From: Pseudomonadales bacterium
GTDB taxonomy: Bacteria > Pseudomonadota > Gammaproteobacteria > Pseudomonadales > Halieaceae
Assembly: GCA_024234855.1 (NCBI GenBank)
Contig: JACKNN010000001.1
Coordinates: 806,001-870,000 of the forward strand
Reading direction: 5' to 3'
DNA length: 64,000 nt
Part shown: piece by piece, positions 7,979 through 15,997 of the stretch
Layout: the number at the start of each line of letters is the position of its first letter
Numbering within the stretch: position 1 is the stretch's first letter
Program-made: the position numbers and the translations under genes
The notes under the pieces: generated by a model
What the model was told of the DNA's origin: nothing
Seen by the model: the letters and a program-made list of their open reading frames with translations, nothing else
The model's database searches: none

Positions 7979-9759
7979 CAGGCCGATGCGACCCTCAGCC
8001 GGAACTCTTCAGTGACCGCATTGAGATTGTCGGCTTCGTGGGAGCTGATGAAGTCCAGTCGCGCCTTGGCGCGGGACAATTTGCCCGAGGAGGTCTTGGG
8101 CAGGGAGTGGGGGGGTACCAGCTCGACATAGCAGTCAAGGCTCATTTCCAGGCGCAGAAGTGCGCTCAGGCGGCGCGCCAGGTTGTGGCGTTTCTTACTG
8201 TCGGTTTCACGGCACTGCACCAGCAGTACGCACATTTCCTCGCCGTCGTGATCGGGCACCGAGAAGGCCACCGCGTCGCCGGCGCGCACTTCCGATTCGG
8301 CCTCGGCAATATGCTCGAGGTCCTGCGGCCAGATGTTGCGGCCGTGGATAATAATGAGGTCTTTCTTGCGTCCGGTGATGGTGAGTACCCCGTCCGCCAG
8401 GTAGCCGATATCGCCGGTGTTCAGCCAGCCGTCCGCATCCAGTGCGTGGCTGGATTCTTCCGGCAGGTTGAAGTAGCCGGACATCACGCTGGGGCCGCGC
8501 AGGTAGATGACGCCGCTGTGCCAGTCGTCCAGCACCGTCTCATCGCCATCGCGAATCTGGATTTCGAATTCCGGCAGGGGCACGCCGCAATTGACGAAGT
8601 GGCGCCCGCGACCGGGGCTGTCGCTTTCTCCGAGCAGCACGGCCCGGTGATTGTCCGCCAGCTGGTCGCTGTCGATGTGGTGGGTGGTAAAACCGGTCCA
8701 CAGGGGCGAGAAACTGACCCCGAGGGTGCACTCGGCCATGCCGTAGCAGGCCAGGAAAGCGCGGCGGTCGAAGCCGCAGGGCTCCAGCAGTTCGGCAAAG
8801 TACGCCAGGGTGTCGGGGCGTATCATTTCGGCGCCGATACCCGCCACCCGCCAGTTGCTCAGGTCATAGTTGGCGAGGTCGTTCGGCCGCACCCGGCGGG
8901 CGCACAGGTCGTAGCCGAAAGAGGGCGCAAAGGAGATGGTCGCGCGGGACTGGGTCATCAGTTCCAGCCACTGGCGCGGGCGCATGGCGAATTCGCGGGT
9001 GTCGAGATAGTCGATCGAGACCTGCGCCGCCATCGGCACCAGCATGAAACCCACCAGACCCATGTCGTGGTAGAAGGGCAGCCAGGACATCATGCGATCA
9101 TCACCGTTCATCTTCAGGCCGTGGCCGATGATGCCGCGCAGGTTGGCCACCGCGGTTTCGTGCTTGATCACGACGCCGCGCGGAAAGCGCGTGCTGCCGG
9201 AGGTGTACTGGATATAGGAGATGTCGGACGGCTTGACCCGGGGCAGCGCCAGCTCGCCCCTGGGCAGCGCGTGGAACGCCGCCGGCATATCGACCATGCG
9301 CAGGGTCAGGCCCTGGCTGGCTTCCTGCAGAAACGACAAGTAGCCCTCGGAGGCTACCGCAATGGCGGCGTCGCTCGCCTCCAGCAGGCGCTGCAGCTGG
9401 GCCACGTAGGCCAGGTGTGCGCCCACCTTGACGGAGGCCGGCAGGGCCACGGGCAACAGGCCAGCGTACTGGCAGGCATAGAAAAAGCAGAGGAAATCAG
9501 GGTTGGTCTCGGCCACCAGGGCCACGCGGCTGCCGGGCTCCAGGCCCAGGCCCAGCAGCTTGCCGGCCAGTTCGATCGCCTGCTGGCGCAGCTCCCGGTA
9601 GGGCACTGAGCTGTAAATGCCGCCGCGGCCGGTGTAGAAATTCGCCCCGGTCTCGCCCTGGGCTGCGTAATCGAGCGCCTCGGTCAGGGTGGTAAAATCG
9701 GCCGCGCGGAAGGGTAGCGAATGATTGGTCGGCGTGGGCTTGAGTTCGGAAGATGACAA
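7978..9759 (-). CDS. Fatty acyl-AMP ligase / acyl-ACP synthetase
   Basis: About 593 residues of the ANL adenylating superfamily. The core AMP-binding loop reads YTSGSTRFPRGV, the Arg-containing form common in fatty acyl-AMP ligases. It is followed by WLPFYHDMGL, CYGMAECT, WLNTGDIGY, and near the C-terminus the catalytic-lysine region KTSSGKLSR. It would activate a fatty acid and load it on the ACP encoded at 15666. In Caulobacter an acyl-ACP ligase is one of five genes needed for ceramides. I prefer TTG at 9759 because GAGGA lies about 7 bp upstream; an upstream in-frame start at 9819 adds 20 unremarkable residues. First gene of a five-gene minus-strand operon, coupled to the reductase by overlap. 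Confidence 0.88.
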   Translation of the reverse strand: MSSSELKPTPTNHSLPFRAADFTTLTEALDYAAQGETGANFYTGRGGIYSSVPYRELRQQAIELAGKLLGLGLEPGSRVALVAETNPDFLCFFYACQYAGLLPVALPASVKVGAHLAYVAQLQRLLEASDAAIAVASEGYLSFLQEASQGLTLRMVDMPAAFHALPRGELALPRVKPSDISYIQYTSGSTRFPRGVVIKHETAVANLRGIIGHGLKMNGDDRMMSWLPFYHDMGLVGFMLVPMAAQVSIDYLDTREFAMRPRQWLELMTQSRATISFAPSFGYDLCARRVRPNDLANYDLSNWRVAGIGAEMIRPDTLAYFAELLEPCGFDRRAFLACYGMAECTLGVSFSPLWTGFTTHHIDSDQLADNHRAVLLGESDSPGRGRHFVNCGVPLPEFEIQIRDGDETVLDDWHSGVIYLRGPSVMSGYFNLPEESSHALDADGWLNTGDIGYLADGVLTITGRKKDLIIIHGRNIWPQDLEHIAEAESEVRAGDAVAFSVPDHDGEEMCVLLVQCRETDSKKRHNLARRLSALLRLEMSLDCYVELVPPHSLPKTSSGKLSRAKARLDFISSHEADNLNAVTEEFRLRVASA

Positions 9760-10167
9760 AGGAGTTTCCTCGTTTAGGGCAGCTTGTCCGACGCTGCCGG
9801 TCCAACATAGTTCACGCACTTCATCCTCCGAATGGTCGAGGAGTGAAGCTCAGATCCAAAAAACCTGCGGGTGTTGCGGGCCGGCATTGTGTTATGTACA
9901 TCACCCTGCGCCCTTACTCTTGATAACCGGGACTGGTCATCAAACACGGCGTAACTGTAGCATTTTCCCGCGTTGGGCTCATGGGTAATAATACCAATGA
10001 GCCCCGCGTAATAGTGCCACCCACTGCGTTTACAGGCCGGCCGTGGGAGCCGCATTATACATGTAACCCCATGTTATTCAACAGAATTTTGCCTTGCATT
10101 TCGCGCTGGGGGAATTCGACTGTATACTCCGCGCTTTGCCTTCGCAGGGCATCAGGCGGGAGAAATT
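9760..10167. other. Divergent intergenic region between acyl-AMP ligase and ceramide-synthase-like genes
   Basis: About 400 bp without a convincing gene, separating the two divergent arms of the ceramide cluster. It holds a strong inverted repeat (9975-10004, listed separately) and a TATACT box at 10123-10128 facing right, for which I find no well-spaced -35. GGGAGAA just upstream of 10168 is the ribosome binding site of the ceramide-synthase-like gene. It presumably contains promoters for both arms. Confidence 0.5.
9975..10004. promoter_or_regulatory. 30-bp interrupted palindrome, candidate operator
   Basis: Perfect 8-bp arms GGGCTCAT and ATGAGCCC enclose a second short inverted repeat, GGTA-ATAA-TACC, with one mismatch between the two levels. 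No T-run follows on either strand, so a terminator is unlikely. Its central position between divergent sphingolipid operons suits a repressor or activator site; no regulator gene is adjacent. Confidence 0.45.
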
Positions 10168-11310
10168 ATGGCTACTACCGGGGATTCGGCCATCGAGTTG
10201 GAGGTGGTGACGGAGCGCACCCAGTGGAGCCGGTTCCTGGCCCTGCCCCACCGCCTGTATGCTGACGATCCCGCCTGGGTCCCGCCGCTGGATGTCCAGG
10301 AGCGGGCGCGCTTATCGCCCGGCAATCACTTTTTCGATCACGCCCGCTGGCGCGCCTGGCTGGCTGTCCGGGACGGCCTGCCAGTGGGGCGAATAACGGC
10401 CCAGATAGATGAAATGCACCTGCGCCAGCACGGCGACGGCGTGGGGTATTTCGGCATGCTGGAAGCTGAGGACGATCCCGCCATTTTTGCCGCCCTGCTC
10501 AATGCCGCCGCCAACTGGTTGCGCGCGGAGGGTATGCGGGCGGTGCGGGGACCATTGAATTTGCATGTCAACGAAGAGGTCGGGCTGTTGGTCGAGGGCT
10601 TCACCACGCCCCCATTCGTACTCATGGGGCATGCGCGGCCCTATTACGGCGCCGCCATTGAGGCCCAGGGCTATCGCGGCGTCAAAGACCTGCTGGCCTA
10701 CCATATCCGGCCGGATTTCGAGCCCCCGCGGGTGATGACAAAGCTGGCGGAGCGGGTGTCGGACCGGGTCAGGGTGCGGGCGGTGCGGCGCAAACATCTG
10801 AAGGAAGACGCGGCCATTATGCTTGATGTCTTCAACGACGCATGGCGGAACAACTGGGGCTACGTGCCGCTGGTGCCCGCGGAGTGGGAAGACACGGTGC
10901 TCACCCTGTCCAAGCTGATGCCCGCGGACTACATCCAGATCGCCGAGTATGACGGCGAACCCGTCGCGTTTATCGTCGCATTGCCCAACCTCAATGAAGC
11001 GATCCGTGATCTCGGGGGCAAACTGCTGCCCTTCGGCTGGGCCAAACTGCTGTGGCGGCTCAAGGTGCGCCATCCGCAGACCGCCCGCATACCCCTGATG
11101 GGGGTGCGCCAGAGCTTCCAGCACTCGCGGCTGGGACCCACTCTCGCGTTCATGGTGATCGACGCGGTGCGCAAGCAAATGCACGCCCGCGGCGTGAAGA
11201 ATGTCGAGATGGGCTGGATACTCGAAAACAACGATGGCATGCGCAACATCATTGAAACCATCGGCGGCCAGGCGTATAAGCGCTACCGCGTATACGAAAA
11301 AGAACTGTGA
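10168..11310 (+). CDS. GNAT-fold acyltransferase, probable bacterial ceramide synthase (bCerS-like)
   Basis: 380 residues. The C-terminal half has GNAT character (YIQIAEYDGEPVAFIVALPN, then ARGVKNVEMGWILENN and the closing YKRYRVYEKEL). The N-terminal half has RLYADDPAWVPPL, HARWRAWLA and GPLNLHVNEEVG, typical of the large GNAT-like proteins often annotated only as N-acetyltransferases. The Caulobacter ceramide synthase belongs to this GNAT-like group, and this gene sits in the same cluster as SPT, ACP, reductase and acyl ligase. It would N-acylate a sphingoid base or its 3-keto form. Start ATG at 10168 with GGGAGAA upstream. The nucleotidyltransferase gene follows 4 bp later. Function rests on context plus family, so it is less certain than for SPT. 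Confidence 0.75.
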   Translation: MATTGDSAIELEVVTERTQWSRFLALPHRLYADDPAWVPPLDVQERARLSPGNHFFDHARWRAWLAVRDGLPVGRITAQIDEMHLRQHGDGVGYFGMLEAEDDPAIFAALLNAAANWLRAEGMRAVRGPLNLHVNEEVGLLVEGFTTPPFVLMGHARPYYGAAIEAQGYRGVKDLLAYHIRPDFEPPRVMTKLAERVSDRVRVRAVRRKHLKEDAAIMLDVFNDAWRNNWGYVPLVPAEWEDTVLTLSKLMPADYIQIAEYDGEPVAFIVALPNLNEAIRDLGGKLLPFGWAKLLWRLKVRHPQTARIPLMGVRQSFQHSRLGPTLAFMVIDAVRKQMHARGVKNVEMGWILENNDGMRNIIETIGGQAYKRYRVYEKEL

Positions 11311-11314
11311 TCCT

Positions 11315-12133
11315 ATGCAACTGAATCCAGAGCAGCACCAGATGACCGCCATTGTCCTGGCCGGTGATCGAACCAAGGCCGACTCACTGATCAATCACAC
11401 CAAGGTCGGCAGCAAGGCCATGATCGATATCGACGGCATGCCCATGGTGCGGCGGGTCCTGAATTCCCTGCGCTTGTCGCGGGTGGTCAACAAGATTGCC
11501 CTGTCGGGCCCCGAGGCCAGCGAGGTTGCCAAGGATGAGCAACTGGCGCAGTGGGTGGCCGCCGGGGAGGTTATCTGGAGCGAACCCGGTATCAGCCCCA
11601 GTACCAGTGCCTACCAGGCCATGCAGGTGCTGGGCCCGGAAGAAGCGGTGTTGCTGACCACGGCGGATCACCCCCTGCTGACCGCCGAAATCGTCGACGC
11701 TTTTGGTCGCCAGAGCCTGGCGGACGATGTCGATGTCGCCGTGGGGCTGGCCCCGCACGCGCTGGTGCTGGAGGCCTATCCCGGTATCAAGAAAACGGTA
11801 CTGCGTTTCAGCGACGGCGATTTCTGCGGCTGTAACCTGTTTGCGTTCATCACCCCCGAGGGCCGTCGGGCAGCCCGGTTCTGGCGTCGCATCGAACAGG
11901 AGCGCAAGAAACCGCTGGTGGTGATCGGCCTGCTGGGCTGGTGGGCAGTTATCCGCTATCGGCTCGGCTTGCTGTCATTGGAAGAGGCGTTGGCGAAACT
12001 GAGCAAGCGCCTGGGCCTGCGCATGCGGGCGGTAATCCTGCCCTACGCCAATGCCGCCATCGACGTCGACTCGATCGCCGACCTCATGCTGGTCAAGGGT
12101 GCGCTGGCCAAGGCCGCGGAGGAAAACGCCTAG
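11315..12133 (+). CDS. NTP transferase domain protein (MobA/GT-A-like nucleotidyltransferase)
   Basis: 272 residues with the start region TAIVLAGDRTKADSL of nucleotidyl/GT-A transferases, then KAMIDIDGMPMVRRVLNSL, the conserved layout of sugar- or alcohol-phosphate nucleotidyltransferases. LLTTADHPLLT supplies the acidic metal-binding segment (equivalent to the D-x-P motif). I start it at ATG 11315; ATG 11342, just before the motif, is an alternative. It follows the ceramide-synthase-like gene by 4 bp, so the two are one operon. It could activate a headgroup such as a glycerate, alcohol or sugar phosphate for attachment to ceramide. The substrate cannot be read from sequence. Confidence 0.7.
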   Translation: MQLNPEQHQMTAIVLAGDRTKADSLINHTKVGSKAMIDIDGMPMVRRVLNSLRLSRVVNKIALSGPEASEVAKDEQLAQWVAAGEVIWSEPGISPSTSAYQAMQVLGPEEAVLLTTADHPLLTAEIVDAFGRQSLADDVDVAVGLAPHALVLEAYPGIKKTVLRFSDGDFCGCNLFAFITPEGRRAARFWRRIEQERKKPLVVIGLLGWWAVIRYRLGLLSLEEALAKLSKRLGLRMRAVILPYANAAIDVDSIADLMLVKGALAKAAEENA

Positions 12134-12140
12134 CTCGATC

Positions 12141-13064
12141 TTATCGGGGCTCGCGCCGGAGATTGATACGTTTCGATTCCCCCGCGACGAAATCGTCGCT
12201 TCCGGTCCGGTAGTTGCGCATGCCGATCGCCAGTTCCCAGCCTTCGTCGCAGCGCTCCACGCTGTAGCAGTTATAGCCTGCTGTATTGCCGCCATGCAGG
12301 CCCAGCGCCGAGGCGGAAGGCACGGCGATGACCGGCGCCATACCCTGGGCGGTGGCGAGTTCATCGTAGTGGCCGCGATGACCGTGGCCGTTGAGTACCA
12401 GCTCCGCCCCGTGACGGGTTAGAACCTGCTGCACCTGCGCGGCATCGGTCAGGCGTTTGCGCCACGTGTCCTTGCCTGGCAGCAGTGAGTGGTGCAGGTA
12501 GACGACCCGGAACAGGCCGCGGGCAGCCGTGCTGTCGAGCAGCGCCGGCAGGCGCGCCAGTTGTTCCGGGCCCACGGTGCCGGTGGCCATGAACGGTGGT
12601 TTGGGACAGGCCGTCGACAGGCCGATGAACGCGATATCGCCCCTGACCCGCAGGCTGGGGTACAGCGTCGTGAGGCTGTCCGGGGTGGCGGTGGGGCCAT
12701 CCGAGGCCATGTAGTCGCGCCACAGTGCGAAGGTATCCTGCCAGGGGGTCGGCACGGAGGCGTCGTGATTGCCCGGAATGACTGCCACCTCGGTGGGGGT
12801 GCCCAGTTCCTGCAGCCAGGCCAGGGCCTGGCGAAACTCCAGTGGCAGGCCGACATGGGTGAGGTCGCCGGTGACCAGCAGCTGGTCCAGTTCGAACCGG
12901 TCCAGGTCGCGCCGCAGCGCGGCCAGTACTTCCGGTCGGTGCTCGAAGCGACGCCGGCGGCTCCATGACAGGTAGCCCAGCGCGCGCTTGCTCAGCAGAT
13001 CGCGGGCGCGCACGCCTTCCAGGGAACTCAGGTGGGGGTCGGAAATCTGGGCGAAATGCTGCAT
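12141..13064 (-). CDS. Calcineurin-like metallophosphoesterase
   Basis: 307 residues with all the blocks of a binuclear-metal phosphoesterase: D9-x-H11 (SDPHL), GD at 66-67 (VTGDLTH), GNHD at 98-101, a following histidine pair (YLHHSLL) and GHGHRGH near the C-terminus. No signal peptide, so cytoplasmic. It is last in the minus-strand run ACP, SPT, MurA-like, phosphoesterase, and ends convergent with the nucleotidyltransferase 7 bp away. LpxH-like removal of a nucleotide or phosphate from a lipid precursor is an attractive guess. The motif set is shared with Icc-type cyclic nucleotide esterases, so the substrate is open. Ribosome binding site GGAGAA precedes the ATG. Confidence 0.85.
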   Translation of the reverse strand: MQHFAQISDPHLSSLEGVRARDLLSKRALGYLSWSRRRRFEHRPEVLAALRRDLDRFELDQLLVTGDLTHVGLPLEFRQALAWLQELGTPTEVAVIPGNHDASVPTPWQDTFALWRDYMASDGPTATPDSLTTLYPSLRVRGDIAFIGLSTACPKPPFMATGTVGPEQLARLPALLDSTAARGLFRVVYLHHSLLPGKDTWRKRLTDAAQVQQVLTRHGAELVLNGHGHRGHYDELATAQGMAPVIAVPSASALGLHGGNTAGYNCYSVERCDEGWELAIGMRNYRTGSDDFVAGESKRINLRREPR

Positions 13065-13083
13065 TGACTTCTCCGCAAGCCGC

Positions 13084-14334
13084 TCAGACCCGCTTGATGA
13101 TCGCCCCCAGGCCTGCCAGCTTCAGGTCTATATTGGCATAGCCGCGGTCGAGGTGATAGACGCGGTCGATGATGGTGTCGCCCTCGGCGGCGAGGGCTGC
13201 AATAATCAGGGAGGCCGAAGCCCGCAGGTCGGTCGCCATCACTGGCGCGCCCTGTAGCCGTTCGCGCCCGCGCACAATCGCTGTATGGCCCTGCAGTTCG
13301 ATGTCGGCGCCCATCCGCTGTAACTCAGCCACGTGCATGAAGCGATTTTCGAAAATATTTTCCACCACCGTGGCGCTGCCTTCGGCCAGCGCGTTCAGGG
13401 CCATGAACTGGGCCTGCATATCGGTCGGAAACGCGGGGTAGGGGGCGGTATTGATATGCACGGCCTGGCAGCGCTTGCCACCGGTATCGAGGTGAATCCA
13501 GTCGGGTCCCAACACGATATTGGCGCCGGCCTGCTCCAGCTTGCCCAGCACGTGGTGGAGGAAGTCCGGGTTGGTGTCCAGTACCCGGATGCTGCCGCGG
13601 GTCGCCGCGGCGGCCGTCAGGAAGGTCCCGGTTTCTATCCGGTCTGGCGGTACCCGGTGACTGGCGCCGCTCAGGCGCTCGACGCCTGCTATGGTGAGCG
13701 TGCTGGAACCCATACCGTCGATCCTGGCCCCCATGGCGATCAGCAGCCGGGCGAGATCGCCCACCTCCGGCTCCATGGCGCAGTTCTCCAGCACCGTGGT
13801 GCCATCGGCCAGGCTCGCAGCCATCAGCAGGTTTTCGGTGGCGGTGACCGAGGGTATGTCGAAGGTGAAATGGGCGCCGCGCAGGCGTTTTGCCTTGGCC
13901 TTTATATAGCCGGCCTCGATCGTAATCTCGGCGCCCAGCGCCTGCAGGCCGGTGATGTGCTCGTTTACCGGGCGTGAACCGATGGCGCAGCCGCCGGGAA
14001 GCGATACATCGGCCTCGCCAAAGCGCGCCAATAACGGCCCCAGCAACAGGATGGCGCCGCGCATGGTTTTGACCAGTTCGTAGGGTGCGTAGACCGAGTG
14101 CACCTTGCTGGTATCTATGGCGAGGTCGGTGCCGGAGCGCTCGACCTGGCAGCCCAGCAGGGTCAGCAACTTGAGGGCGGTGTCGATATCGCGCACGCCG
14201 GGAATATTACTGACCTGCAGGGGCTCCGCGCTCAGCAGCGACGCCGCGATGATAGGCAGCGCTGCATTCTTGGCGCCGGCTACACGAACTTCACCGCGCA
14301 AGGGGCCGTTGCCGGTGATAACGATTTTTTCCAT
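13084..14334 (-). CDS. murA: UDP-N-acetylglucosamine 1-carboxyvinyltransferase (MurA family)
   Basis: 416 residues, same length as MurA. Active-site features are intact: K22 in GAKNAALP, the catalytic Cys116 in SLPGGCAIGSRPV, FPTDMQAQF with the conserved Asp, and DLRASASL with the conserved Arg. It transfers enolpyruvate from PEP to UDP-GlcNAc. What is odd is the location: 12 bp downstream of serine palmitoyltransferase in a lipid operon rather than in the usual neighbourhood beside bolA or hisG. It may be the only murA of the cell, or a paralogue recruited to make an enolpyruvyl- or lactyl-sugar for the lipid. The cysteine form is the fosfomycin-sensitive type. Confidence 0.9.
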   Translation of the reverse strand: MEKIVITGNGPLRGEVRVAGAKNAALPIIAASLLSAEPLQVSNIPGVRDIDTALKLLTLLGCQVERSGTDLAIDTSKVHSVYAPYELVKTMRGAILLLGPLLARFGEADVSLPGGCAIGSRPVNEHITGLQALGAEITIEAGYIKAKAKRLRGAHFTFDIPSVTATENLLMAASLADGTTVLENCAMEPEVGDLARLLIAMGARIDGMGSSTLTIAGVERLSGASHRVPPDRIETGTFLTAAAATRGSIRVLDTNPDFLHHVLGKLEQAGANIVLGPDWIHLDTGGKRCQAVHINTAPYPAFPTDMQAQFMALNALAEGSATVVENIFENRFMHVAELQRMGADIELQGHTAIVRGRERLQGAPVMATDLRASASLIIAALAAEGDTIIDRVYHLDRGYANIDLKLAGLGAIIKRV

Positions 14335-14346
14335 CTGGATAAAGCC

Positions 14347-15549
14347 TTAAGCCGCCTGGGCCGGTTCGAACAGGCCCGCCGCCTTGAGGTCGGCATAGGC
14401 GCTGATAATGGTGTCGATCTGCTCGTTGCTGTGCGCTGCGCTGACACTGTTGCGCAGCAGGAAGTTGCTGGAGGGCGAGGCCGGTGGAATCACCAGGTTG
14501 ACATAGACACCCGCTTCCATCAGCGCTTTCCAGCAGTCGATGGTGCGCGAGCGATCCACCATTTCGACCGCGACCACCGGACTGGCGGTGGGGCCCACCG
14601 GCAGGCCCAGGGCCTTGAGGCCATCGTAGAGCCTGCTGGCGTTATCCCACACACGCCGTCGCCGCTCGGGTTCGCTGACGATGATGCGCAGCGCCTCGCG
14701 GGTGGAGGCAATAATCGATGGCGACGACGACGCCGTGAAAATATAGGCCTTGATGCAGAAGCGAATCGCCTCAAGCTCGGGGTGCTGGCTGACGCAATAG
14801 CCGCCGATGGAGCCGAGGCTCTTGCTGAAAGTGCCGACGGTGAAGTCCACGTCGGCTTCCACGCCCGCCGCCTGTGCGGCGCCGCGGCCGGTGTCGCCCA
14901 ACACGCCCATGGAGTGGGCCTCATCTACCAGAAGGTACCCACCGTACTCACGCTTGACCGCGGCGATCTCTTTTAGCGGTGCGACATCCCCGAGCATGGA
15001 GTAGATGCCCTCGGCGATGATCAGGGCCTGGCCGGCGCGGTCACCCAGCCGGCGCATGCGCTTGGCCAGGTCGTCCGGGTCGTTGTGCTTGTAGCGAATG
15101 ATGTCGGCGTCGCTGAGTTTTACGCCGGCGTAAATGCTGGCGTGGCTGTCGGCGTCCAGCAGGATGACATCGCCCGGGCCCGCCAGGGTGGAGCACATAC
15201 CCATGGTGGCGGCGTAACCGGTGGAAAAAACGATGGCGTGGCCAACCGCGTAAAACTGGGCGATTTCCTGCTCGAGCGCCTCGTGTTCCGCGAACGAGCC
15301 GTTGGCCAGGCGCGACCCGGTAGTGCCGGTACCCCACCGGGCGGCGGCGGCCTGGGCTGCGGCGATGCAGCGCGGATCAAAGGACAGGCCCATGTAATTA
15401 TTGGTACCGGCCAGGATGACCCTGCGCCCCTCGACCACCCCTTCGGTGGACGACAGGATCTGCTCGGTAACGGCGCCGAACGGCACCACCTCGCGCTCGG
15501 CGAGTTCGGCCTGGAAATCGGCCATCGTCTGGAATTTGTCAAACAGCAT
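14347..15549 (-). CDS. spt: Serine palmitoyltransferase (alpha-oxoamine synthase family)
   Basis: 400-residue PLP enzyme. DADSHASI supplies the stacking histidine (H136), LLVDEAHSMGVLG the PLP-ring Asp and His, and VGTFSKSLGSIGG the Schiff-base lysine K243. The overall pattern (GTNNYMGLS, GTGTTGSRLANGS, FSTGYAATMG) is that of the alpha-oxoamine synthases SPT, AONS and KBL. Immediate linkage to a stand-alone ACP, as in Sphingomonas/Caulobacter-type loci, favours SPT, which condenses serine with an acyl thioester to 3-ketosphinganine. It is soluble and homodimeric in bacteria. No biotin genes are nearby, which argues against BioF. It belongs to the ACP-SPT-MurA-phosphoesterase operon. Confidence 0.88.
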   Translation of the reverse strand: MLFDKFQTMADFQAELAEREVVPFGAVTEQILSSTEGVVEGRRVILAGTNNYMGLSFDPRCIAAAQAAAARWGTGTTGSRLANGSFAEHEALEQEIAQFYAVGHAIVFSTGYAATMGMCSTLAGPGDVILLDADSHASIYAGVKLSDADIIRYKHNDPDDLAKRMRRLGDRAGQALIIAEGIYSMLGDVAPLKEIAAVKREYGGYLLVDEAHSMGVLGDTGRGAAQAAGVEADVDFTVGTFSKSLGSIGGYCVSQHPELEAIRFCIKAYIFTASSSPSIIASTREALRIIVSEPERRRRVWDNASRLYDGLKALGLPVGPTASPVVAVEMVDRSRTIDCWKALMEAGVYVNLVIPPASPSSNFLLRNSVSAAHSNEQIDTIISAYADLKAAGLFEPAQAA

Positions 15550-15665
15550 GGGGTGGCCCTGTTGTGCTGGTGAATGAACGGCTGCTGAGCCTATTCTACA
15601 ACTGCAGCGTCCTCAGTGCCGGATTACACCGTAAAGTTGGTATTTTTCCGCACCGGATCGCCGCC

Positions 15666-15908
15666 TCAGGGGTTGAGTTCCCGAACCTTTTTCGCCAGCT
15701 CGCCGATGGTATTTACATCGGGCAGGATGTTGAGCGGAATCGTGATGTCGAAGTGATCCTCGATTTTCTCGATGAACTCCATGACCTCCAATGAACTCAG
15801 GCCGATATCGGCCACGAGGTGGGTCGATTCCGTCAGTTCAATGTTTTTTTTGTTTTGTGATGCCAGAGCGCTGTACAGGAATCCCAGGTATTCTTGATAG
15901 TCGGTCAT
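15666..15908 (-). CDS. Acyl carrier protein of the sphingolipid cluster
   Basis: 80-residue acidic four-helix carrier protein. The phosphopantetheine site lies in DIGLSSLEVMEF with Ser39 as the attachment residue. The usual Asp before it is Ser, giving SSL instead of DSL. It is encoded 116 bp upstream of serine palmitoyltransferase on the same strand. It would carry the acyl chain loaded by the acyl-AMP ligase (7978) and hand it to SPT. It is clearly distinct from the housekeeping AcpP. GGACGA just upstream of ATG 15908 is the ribosome binding site. Confidence 0.92.
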   Translation of the reverse strand: MTDYQEYLGFLYSALASQNKKNIELTESTHLVADIGLSSLEVMEFIEKIEDHFDITIPLNILPDVNTIGELAKKVRELNP

Positions 15909-15918
15909 TTCGTCCCTG

Positions 15919-15940
15919 CCCTTGCGCCAACCCTTGCGCC
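15919..15940. repeat. Two 10-bp direct repeats upstream of the ACP gene
   Basis: CCCTTGCGCC occurs at 15919-15928 and again at 15931-15940, 12 bp start to start, in the 89-bp gap between the divergent ACP and ELM1-like genes. It lies just upstream of the ACP ribosome binding site. It may be a regulatory site or simple chance duplication. Confidence 0.35.
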
Positions 15941-15997
15941 GCCGGAGGTAAGTCGCTAGATTTCGAAGGCTGGAACTATACCCATGGAATATTGGTA

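Noticed and set aside
10123..10128. Sigma-70 promoter with TATACT -10 box upstream of the ceramide-synthase-like gene
   Set aside because: The nearest good -35 (TTGCAT) is 23 bp away, too far. A similar TATACT at about 2598 before the first oxygenase fails for the same reason.
14347..15549. 8-amino-7-oxononanoate synthase (bioF)
   Set aside because: The family cannot be split by the PLP motifs alone, but the dedicated ACP and ceramide neighbours, and absence of any biotin gene, favour serine palmitoyltransferase.
15791..15997. N-terminal extension of the first ELM1-like protein
   Set aside because: It runs antisense through the ACP gene and has no similarity to the two paralogues, whose conserved part starts at the chosen ATG.
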